Source: Flavicella sp965243265 (lineage in GTDB: Bacteria; Bacteroidota; Bacteroidia; Flavobacteriales; Flavobacteriaceae). Taken from it: a DNA stretch of 64,000 bases. The position numbers and the translations under genes were made by a program. The stretch covers positions 248,001 through 312,000 of the forward strand of contig CBDEUL010000006.1 of assembly GCA_965243265.1 (NCBI GenBank), given 5' to 3'. Below the pieces are notes generated by a model that saw only the letters and a list, made by a program, of their open reading frames with translations, ran no database searches and was not told the origin of the DNA. Shown here piece after piece: positions 1 to 5,882 of this stretch (position 1 is its first letter; every line of letters begins with the position of its first letter).

Positions 1-317
1 AGAAATGGGAAGTTGTAAAAACTTAATTTAATTTTTATGTTTCTTGGGGCTAAAGCATTCTCTTTTTCAAAAACTTGTGCTTTGGTAATAAGCTTATCAA
101 CTGGAACTCCCTTTACCAAATATTCAAAATCAAAAAGTCTCATCATACTCACAGATAAAGAATCTGTTGGAAAATCTAATAGTAGCTCAATTGTTTTTTC
201 AATGTCAATTTCTAAATGTGGGTTCGCTTTGGCTCGCTGATAGGATCGTAATATTTCCTCAAACCTCTCTAGACTTTCTTTTTCAAATTGTTCGGCTGTA
301 AACTCTTCTGTTTTCAT
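1..317 (-). CDS. partial hypothetical protein, 3' end off the window
   Basis: Reading leftward from the ATG at 317 the frame stays open for 105 codons to the window edge, so this is the N-terminal part of a longer gene. The visible protein is acidic and probably helical (it opens MKTEEFTAEQFEKESLERFE), with no signal peptide, membrane segment or motif I recognise. It lies 90 bp downstream of, and in the same direction as, the tyrosine recombinase, and may be host DNA at the left edge of the integron-like region or part of it. A TACTTTTG -7-like box lies on the same strand at 342-349, without a well-spaced TTG partner. Function unknown. Confidence 0.6.
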   Translation of the reverse strand, partial: MKTEEFTAEQFEKESLERFEEILRSYQRAKANPHLEIDIEKTIELLLDFPTDSLSVSMMRLFDFEYLVKGVPVDKLITKAQVFEKENALAPRNIKIKLSFYNFPF

Positions 318-407
318 TTTTATTCGTTTAAAATTAGCCGACAAAAGTATGGGCAATTACTAGACTACTGATTCGTAAAATCAATCGTATTTATGTAGAA
401 TAACTAA

Positions 408-1649
408 TTAATCAAAGTTGGTGAGGTATTTAGCTATATCTCTCTTTTTATTATTTTCAAAACTCCCTAAATAGGTTTCTGTAATCTTTACATCCTTATG
501 CCCTAAACTTTCACTAATAAATGAAATTGGAACGCCACATCGCTTTAATACTGTAGCAAAACTATGCCTAGCGGTATAAGTGGTTATATGATGATCTATA
601 TTTAATTTATTTGCGATTTTTTGCATATGCATATTGGTCTTACGAACACGCCAAGCAATTTTATAATTCTTTGACTTTTGAGAATCCTTATCTAGGATAT
701 ATGGAAATATATAATTCTCTGGAGATTTATCTTTAGTCCCTCTCCTATGAATGATTGCCCATATATCTTCTGTCAATGGTATGGTAATAGGTCTTTCTAC
801 CAATGTTTTTCGCTCTGTCTTTTTTCTAACAAAATAAATGAAGTCCTTTTTTATGTCTTTATATTTCAAACTACATAAATCTGTCATGTTAATCCCATTA
901 CACAAATAAGTAAACAACCACAAATCATGAGCTTCATGTTCATGTGAAAAAGGCTCTGGTTTATATTTGTAGATCTTCTCAATATCTTTTATATCCATAG
1001 CTCTTTTCATGGTAACCGATGTCGGTATCTGATATTTTCCTCTTCCAAAAGGTAATATCTCAGGAGAAATAGCATTTTCTGTAATGGCTTCATAAAACAC
1101 CGTGCGAATCATAGCTGTATAAGAACCAATGGTAGTTGTTCTCAACCCTTTATCTTCTCGTAAATATCTTTCAAAATCCTGAACCCTTTTAAGCGAAAAG
1201 TCCCTGAAATCCATGAACTCTTTTTTCTTAAAACACTTTTGTAAATTCTTCTTTACCGTAATTGCTGTTTTACTTCCATAACCTGTTGCATTATACCTTT
1301 CAATACGTCTATTTAAATAATAGAAGATGTTTCTTAAATCAGTGCCTGATTGAGAATAGTAAGTTTTAAACTGATCAAAAGTAAAATACTCCATCTTTTG
1401 AATAATTTTCTGAGCCTTTTCCTCTATCAATGAAAATTCTATCTGAATTTCTTTAAACACTCCCCTGGGCTTGGAACCTTGGATCTTTTCAAACTCTTCT
1501 TCAGTAAATTCATAAACCCTATCTTTCGTATCAATGGTATAATAAAATTGTTTTCTACTATAGGTTAATCTTAGCTTTGCTGGATATTTTCCACTTTTCT
1601 TCTTTCGCTTTTTGAAAAGAACAATTGCTGTAGTAACTTTACTGGACAT
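408..1649 (-). CDS. tyrosine recombinase / site-specific integrase (Bacteroidota type)
   Basis: A 413-aa tyrosine recombinase. Order of parts: a basic N-terminal arm-binding-like region (about 1-75), a SAM-like core-binding domain (about 90-210), and a C-terminal catalytic domain. Catalytic residues seen are Arg361 in TARHSFAT, His384 in LGHKDV and nucleophile Tyr393 in ETYLGSF. The first catalytic Arg is replaced in NGINMTDL and the His three before Arg361 is Tyr; as I recall, both occur in other Bacteroidota recombinases, including relatives of IntDOT. No IntI-specific insertion is evident. The gene is divergent from three cassette-like units that begin 222 bp away, the topology of an integron integrase. 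By family alone it could equally be a mobile-island integrase; the link to the cassettes is inferred from position. Confidence 0.93.
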   Translation of the reverse strand: MSSKVTTAIVLFKKRKKKSGKYPAKLRLTYSRKQFYYTIDTKDRVYEFTEEEFEKIQGSKPRGVFKEIQIEFSLIEEKAQKIIQKMEYFTFDQFKTYYSQSGTDLRNIFYYLNRRIERYNATGYGSKTAITVKKNLQKCFKKKEFMDFRDFSLKRVQDFERYLREDKGLRTTTIGSYTAMIRTVFYEAITENAISPEILPFGRGKYQIPTSVTMKRAMDIKDIEKIYKYKPEPFSHEHEAHDLWLFTYLCNGINMTDLCSLKYKDIKKDFIYFVRKKTERKTLVERPITIPLTEDIWAIIHRRGTKDKSPENYIFPYILDKDSQKSKNYKIAWRVRKTNMHMQKIANKLNIDHHITTYTARHSFATVLKRCGVPISFISESLGHKDVKITETYLGSFENNKKRDIAKYLTNFD

Positions 1650-1751
1650 AACGTAATCGTTTTTGGGTTATACATTTGTATACTAGACAATGGCTTTACA
1701 AATGATACAAACAAAAACATGTACCATACATTTTGCCATACAAACATGGCT

Positions 1752-1781
1752 CAAATGTAGTATTATGAAGTTTTAAAGCAA
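1752..1781 (-). promoter_or_regulatory. Bacteroidota promoter for the tyrosine recombinase
   Basis: On the minus strand there is TTG (complement of 1779-1781), a 19-bp spacer, then TACATTTG (complement of 1752-1759). This matches the Bacteroidota housekeeping consensus TTG-N19-23-TAnnTTTG. It points at the recombinase and leaves a leader of roughly 95 nt. Confidence 0.6.
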
Positions 1782-1797
1782 AAAACAAAACTTCATA
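1764..1797. repeat. 11-bp perfect inverted repeat overlapping the recombinase promoter
   Basis: TATGAAGTTTT (1764-1774) and AAAACTTCATA (1787-1797) form perfect 11-bp arms around a 12-bp spacer. The repeat covers the -33 element and spacer of the recombinase promoter. It could be an operator for autoregulation or a core site bound by the recombinase; a terminator is less likely because no T-run follows. Confidence 0.55.
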
Positions 1798-1870
1798 AAC
1801 TGTTGATAACTAAGCAAAAGGAAACAAAAAGCACTATTGCGAAATTCAATTACGATGAATACACAAGACC

Positions 1871-1877
1871 GTTGGGT
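1871..1877 (+). other. attI-like junction, left boundary of cassette 1
   Basis: GTTGGGT fits the integron core site GTTRRRY. The stretch GTTGGGTATA (1871-1880) is the exact reverse complement of TATACCCAAC (2533-2542), which opens the palindrome at the end of the same unit. This is the complementarity expected between the two ends of an integron cassette. The 222 bp between the recombinase start and this point would hold the attI equivalent. It includes near-repeats of ACA(A/-)TGGCT..CAAATG at about 1688-1705 and 1744-1757. Confidence 0.55.
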
Positions 1878-1886
1878 ATAATTAGC

Positions 1887-2531
1887 ATGAAAACAAATCC
1901 TTGGACATTCGGAATTATTTTTTTAGCAGTTTCACTATATTTAATGTTAAATGATTTTGAATTACCTAAATTCATTCCATTTGAAAATACAGATACTGTT
2001 GAGGCAATAATATATAAAACTCGAGATTCTAGATCAAGACTTCCTCATGGAGGAATGGATCAAAACAACTTTTATGTTTATCAGTTAAATGGAGAGAACT
2101 ACATATCAGTTTTTAGGAGTAAAAGAAATAATAACGCTCCAATGGTTGGGGATTCTTTATTAATTAAATACAGCCTGAGTAGTCCGAATAAATCAGAATT
2201 GATTAAAAATTATGGAAATGTACTACCGAATCGAACTTTATCCAGAAAAAAAACCAAACCAAAAAATTTCAAAATAACCGAGAATAGTGAGATAATTTTT
2301 ATTGAAAACATATTTTTATACAAATATTGGGGAGAGGGAAAAAATGAATCTTTTAAATTATCAGGGACTTACAAAAAGGATAATAAAATACTAAACCTGA
2401 ATCCACTAGTCTTTCATAAATATAATGCTGGGAAATATAAAAGTGAGGAATTGATAGCTTACAACAGTGATACGATTTCTTTGAATCAGATTAAGATAAA
2501 TAAAAATGGAACATTGAGTTTAATAAAATAA
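1887..2531 (+). CDS. cassette 1: membrane-anchored protein of unknown function
   Basis: A 214-aa protein from the ATG at 1887. The frame stays open to a TTG at 1803, but the extra residues would cross the cassette boundary at 1871, so I take the first ATG after it, 15 nt into the cassette. It opens MKTNPWTF with one hydrophobic segment (about 8-25, GIIFLAVSLYLML), followed by a soluble domain. The GDSLLIKYS...NKSELI stretch weakly resembles DUF3592-like proteins, but I do not assign a family. The stop codon lies 4 bp before the palindromic site, as is usual for integron cassettes. The gene is in the same direction as the next two cassettes. Confidence 0.75.
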   Translation: MKTNPWTFGIIFLAVSLYLMLNDFELPKFIPFENTDTVEAIIYKTRDSRSRLPHGGMDQNNFYVYQLNGENYISVFRSKRNNNAPMVGDSLLIKYSLSSPNKSELIKNYGNVLPNRTLSRKKTKPKNFKITENSEIIFIENIFLYKYWGEGKNESFKLSGTYKKDNKILNLNPLVFHKYNAGKYKSEELIAYNSDTISLNQIKINKNGTLSLIK

Positions 2532-2535
2532 CTAT

Positions 2536-2733
2536 ACCCAACAACGTATAAAATTAATGTGGGTTTTTATGGCTTAATCAAAATTTTGTGTTTGTTTACT
2601 ATGTCGCTTACACTTATTTAAGTATTTTTAAGTCGATAAGATAAAAACTCTAAATAAGCATAAGCTTAGTGGCTCGGCTGACAATCCACAGATTGTCAAA
2701 CTCCCACACTAATCTTATACAAAAACGTTGCCA
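2536..2733. repeat. attC-like site 1 (198 bp imperfect palindrome)
   Basis: It starts with ACCCAAC (matches RYYYAAC) and ends with CGTTGCCA. The outer arms pair as CAACG then GTATAA-ATTA-TGTGGG on the left against CCCACA-TAAT-TTATAC on the right, with five extra bases in the right arm. Inside are a second stem, GCTTACACTTATTTA against TAAATAAGCATAAGC, and a hairpin GACAATC-CACA-GATTGTC (2680-2697). The inferred crossover is between G2727 and T2728. It is longer than a typical attC (about 60-150 bp). Confidence 0.65.
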
Positions 2734-2781
2734 GTAATTAACGCCCCCTTACCTCATAATTTAAAAAACGAATAACCTAAT

Positions 2782-3288
2782 ATGAAACATATTTTAAAAC
2801 TTAAACATTGGAAAATTTTTATAGTATGGATACTTGGAACTATACAAATGAAACTTTTTATAGAAACCGAATTATGGTTTATTTCGTTTTATATTTATTA
2901 TGGACTCTTTATACTTTGGATCTATTCAATCGGAGAATTTTTCAATAAAGACAATCCAAAATTGTTAAATAAAATAAAACTATTGAGCATTACAACCCTT
3001 TTACTACAAATAGGTAATGGACTTAAACTAAAACACTTCTTTGAACATTCTGAGTTATCGAATTCACCATTACTATCCTTATTTGGATTCTTAAGCGGAA
3101 TCACTTTCATTATACTAACATTAGTTGTTTCAAAATCAATGCAGCATGAAAAAAACAATAGTAATTTGAAATTTAGTGAATATGCAAAAGATTTCTTTTT
3201 ACTATTAATATTTACTCTTGGTGTGTGGTTTATACAACCAAAAATGAATAAGTTACTTACTGAAAAAACTACAGGCAACAACGGCTAA
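2782..3288 (+). CDS. cassette 2: polytopic membrane protein of unknown function
   Basis: A 168-aa, mostly hydrophobic protein with about four predicted membrane segments (roughly residues 10-28, 33-50, 100-118 and 138-153) and a short hydrophilic C-terminus. I recognise no family. The start is 54 nt inside the cassette, which begins TTGCCAGT at 2728. The last codons (TGNNG plus stop) lie inside the following palindromic site, so the coding end and the recombination site overlap. A minus-strand frame across the same bases is a shadow. A small membrane cargo gene would fit an immunity, toxin or stress role, but nothing here proves it. Confidence 0.7.
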   Translation: MKHILKLKHWKIFIVWILGTIQMKLFIETELWFISFYIYYGLFILWIYSIGEFFNKDNPKLLNKIKLLSITTLLLQIGNGLKLKHFFEHSELSNSPLLSLFGFLSGITFIILTLVVSKSMQHEKNNSNLKFSEYAKDFFLLLIFTLGVWFIQPKMNKLLTEKTTGNNG

Positions 3289-3468
3289 AGTTAATGTGGG
3301 CTTCTCTCCTTTCTCGAGGTTTTGTCTATATTTACTAGGTCGCTAAATCCTTTTTGATTTAGCTTTTGACAAAAAATTTAAAACTAAAAAAAAGGCTCTA
3401 GCTTAGTGTCAGCTCCGATAAATCTCGATTTATCTACCCCCACACTAACCCTAGCCACACCGTTGGGC
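3273..3468. repeat. attC-like site 2 (196 bp imperfect palindrome)
   Basis: It begins AGGCAAC and ends GTTGGGC (3462-3468), a perfect GTTRRRY. The left arm CAACGGCTA-AGTTA-TGTGGG pairs with CCCACACTAACCCTAGCC plus ACAC and CGTTG on the right. The centre is shared with site 1 (TTTACTA-GTCGCT, AGCTTAGTG, CCCACACTAA). A hairpin GATAAATC-TC-GATTTATC sits at 3417-3434, the same relative place as the hairpin in site 1. Inferred crossover is between G3462 and T3463. Confidence 0.65.
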
Positions 3469-3511
3469 GTCATTAAGAGCAACAAACCGAAAAAGAAACA
3501 TAACCTAATAA

Positions 3512-5575
3512 ATGAAAGCAAACGAAACTAAAGTCGAGGACTTTTTATCCTCAAATAAAACACAGTTCGTAATTCCTGTCTATCAAAGAAATTATGATTG
3601 GTCGACAAGTCAATGTAAACAACTTTTAGACGACATTCTTGAAGTCGGAACTAGTAAAAAAATGAACGCACATTTTATTGGAAGTGTTGTTTATGTTCAC
3701 GATGATGTTTACACATCTTCAAGAATTAAAGAATTAACTGTAATTGACGGACAGCAACGTTTGACAACATTAACTTTAATATATCTTACTATTTATAGGT
3801 TAGCAATAGAAATGGAGGATAAAGGTCTTAAAGCAGAAATTACCGAAACTTACCTGACAAATAAATTCGCACCAGAAAAAGAAAAATTAAAGCTTCGCCC
3901 AACAGAGAATAATGATAAAGCAATAAAATATCTATTAAGAAGTGATTCGTCAGAAGAATTTAACGAGTTTTCGAAGGTAATTGACAATTTCAATTATTTC
4001 AAAAGCAGAATTACACAAGAAAACATTGACTATGTTTTAAAAGGTTTATCAAAATTAATGTTCGTTGAAATCTCTCTTGACAGAGAAAAAGATGACCCAC
4101 AACGTATCTTTGAAAGTTTAAATTCAACAGGTTTAGAATTGTCACAAGCTGATTTAATCCGCAATTATATCTTAATGGGTTTAAACAGAAAAAGTCAAAA
4201 TAAAATCTACAATAATTACTGGGAAATAATTGAAAAACTTGCTAAAGATGAAACCTCTAATAAAAGTAAAGTTTCAGATTTCATTAGAGATTATTTGACT
4301 TTGGTTAATAATAAAATACCTAATAAGAGTAAAGTTTATTTAGAGTTTAAAGTAAAATTTCCAACAAGCGATTTAGAAGAATTAGAAGGAAATCTTTTGC
4401 CTATAAAATCATTGGTAAAATTCTATAATAAATTACTTAACCCTAAAAATGAAAACGACAAGGATATAAGAATTCAGCTTGAATACATAAATCGTCTTGA
4501 AATAAATGTTGCTTTTCCTTTTTTAATGAAAGTATATGAAGACTATTCAGAAAATATAATTGACAAACCTACTTTTATCAAAGTTTTAGATTTTATTCAA
4601 TCATTTACTTGGAGAAGATTTATTCTTGGTTTACCAACAAATGCTTTGAATAAAATATTTATGACCTTGTATGAAAAAATAGATAAAGACAACTATTTAG
4701 TTTCTCTACAAAAATGGTTACTCAAAAGACCAGGTTCACAGCGTTTTCCAAAAAACAAAGAACTTATAGAAAGCTTAAAACTAAAAGATGTTTACAACAT
4801 CAAATCTAAAAATAGAACATATTTATTAGAACGTTTAGAAAACTTTGAGAATAAGGAACCTGTAAAAATAGAAGGAAACACGGACATTACAATTGAGCAT
4901 ATATTTCCACAAAATCCTGACCCAAAATGGAAAGTTGATTTAGGAACTGATGAATACAATTTTATAAAAGAAACCTACTTAAATACAATCGGAAACCTTA
5001 CTCTTTCTGGAAACAATGGAAAGTTAGGAAACAAAGTTTTTACATTTAAAAGGGATTTAGAAAATGCTGGTTACAAAGACAGCAGATTATGGTTAAATAA
5101 ATATTTATCAATTGCCGAAAAATGGGACAAAGCAGAAATTGAAAGACGTTTTGACCTATTATCAGAACGTTTTCTAAAAATTTGGGAATATCCTGACGTT
5201 GATTTAGATGATAGAGATGAAAACAACGAAGTAAATATTTTTGAGGCAGAAGACCCAAAACATAAAAAACTTGAATATGCTATTTTCTTTGACCAAAAAA
5301 TAGAAGTTACACAAGTAGCAAAATTGTATGTAGAAGTATTTAAACAGTTGTTTGACTTACAACCTGAAACTTTTTTCACAACAGACTTGGCTGAAAAAAT
5401 CACGTTAACGAAAAATCCAAAAGAAGGAAACCCAAGACAGCCAGTTCAAATAAATGACACATATTACATCGAAGGAAATATTGATAATATTGGTAAATTT
5501 GATAAAATAAAGTATGCATTGACAGTATTTGATTCAGAAGAAGAATTGACTATTAAATATGCTGAACAAAAATAA
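3512..5575 (+). CDS. cassette 3: GmrSD-like DUF262/DUF1524 protein
   Basis: A 687-aa single-chain protein. The N-terminal DUF262 (ParB/GmrS-like) domain shows IPVYQRNYDW (residues 21-30) and DGQQRLTT (79-86), the nucleotide-handling motifs of GmrS. The C-terminal DUF1524 His-Me nuclease domain shows TIEHIFPQ (about 457-465) followed by NTIGNLTL...LGNKVFTFKR. After it comes a further domain resembling DUF5655 (about 590-680). Family knowledge: GmrSD-type proteins are modification-dependent restriction nucleases acting on phage DNA, and some act in toxin or Ssp-like defence. The gene starts 49 nt inside its cassette and stops 5 bp before the next palindrome. Target specificity cannot be read from the sequence. 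Confidence 0.88.
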   Translation: MKANETKVEDFLSSNKTQFVIPVYQRNYDWSTSQCKQLLDDILEVGTSKKMNAHFIGSVVYVHDDVYTSSRIKELTVIDGQQRLTTLTLIYLTIYRLAIEMEDKGLKAEITETYLTNKFAPEKEKLKLRPTENNDKAIKYLLRSDSSEEFNEFSKVIDNFNYFKSRITQENIDYVLKGLSKLMFVEISLDREKDDPQRIFESLNSTGLELSQADLIRNYILMGLNRKSQNKIYNNYWEIIEKLAKDETSNKSKVSDFIRDYLTLVNNKIPNKSKVYLEFKVKFPTSDLEELEGNLLPIKSLVKFYNKLLNPKNENDKDIRIQLEYINRLEINVAFPFLMKVYEDYSENIIDKPTFIKVLDFIQSFTWRRFILGLPTNALNKIFMTLYEKIDKDNYLVSLQKWLLKRPGSQRFPKNKELIESLKLKDVYNIKSKNRTYLLERLENFENKEPVKIEGNTDITIEHIFPQNPDPKWKVDLGTDEYNFIKETYLNTIGNLTLSGNNGKLGNKVFTFKRDLENAGYKDSRLWLNKYLSIAEKWDKAEIERRFDLLSERFLKIWEYPDVDLDDRDENNEVNIFEAEDPKHKKLEYAIFFDQKIEVTQVAKLYVEVFKQLFDLQPETFFTTDLAEKITLTKNPKEGNPRQPVQINDTYYIEGNIDNIGKFDKIKYALTVFDSEEELTIKYAEQK

Positions 5576-5580
5576 CGAAC

Positions 5581-5723
5581 GCCCAACAATGGCTATAAGT
5601 AATTGCTTGTTCTCGCCTACTTCTGAAAATCCTCGTGGATTTTCTATTCGGTTTGTATTTGCTAATTTAATTGCTGAAACACGCAACGAAATCATACACA
5701 AACACATTAGCTGTAATAACCTC
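5581..5723. repeat. attC-like site 3 (about 143 bp, right end decayed)
   Basis: It opens with GCCCAAC (perfect RYYYAAC). ACGCCCAAC (5579-5587) is the exact reverse complement of GTTGGGCGT at the start of the same cassette (3462-3470). The left arm GGCTATAAGTAATTGCTTG pairs imperfectly with ACACATTAGCTGTAATAACC on the right. A perfect hairpin GAAAATCC-TCGT-GGATTTTC lies at 5625-5644. The GTTRRRY box expected near 5728 is missing (TGAAAAAA instead). Confidence 0.55.
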
Positions 5724-5876
5724 AAAAATGAAAAAAGTTTGTAAAGCTATACAACTTAGTATACAAGCTATACGGTTTACTTCATAACAAAAAATTCCTC
5801 TTTCTCTCTATTGTCTGCTAACACTTATTTAGTACTTTTAATCCAATAAGAAACTCATCTAAATTATCAATAGAGA
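5724..5876. repeat. remnant of a further attC-like repeat
   Basis: No gene is seen here. TGTCTGCTAACACTTATTT, AGTACTTTTAA, AATAAG and AAACTC (5812-5856) align in order with the centre of site 1 (2602-2650), differing by small gaps. The outer arms and boxes are not recognisable. AAGCTATAC is directly repeated at 5744-5752 and 5765-5773. This looks like the decayed right end of the cassette array, abutting the TonB receptor gene. Confidence 0.4.
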
Positions 5877-5882
5877 TTGTAT

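Noticed and set aside
2922..3281. 119-codon minus-strand frame over the cassette 2 gene
   Set aside because: Shadow of the plus-strand membrane protein; cassette layout and direction favour the plus strand.
5559..5744. Short frames on both strands across site 3
   Set aside because: They are by-products of the palindromic repeat; the translations have no domain and cover the inferred recombination site.
1..5876. Reading the recombinase region as an integrated prophage or conjugative element
   Set aside because: No phage structural, mobilisation, replication or transfer genes and no tRNA target or flanking direct repeat are visible in the window; the cassette-type junctions explain the units better. 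The left side is cut by the window, so this is not fully excluded.
2536..5876. Palindromes as MITEs or simple terminators
   Set aside because: A transposon repeat would not make the outer box of each repeat complementary to the start of the preceding unit, and there are no target-site duplications; the stems are too long and bulged, without T runs, for terminators.
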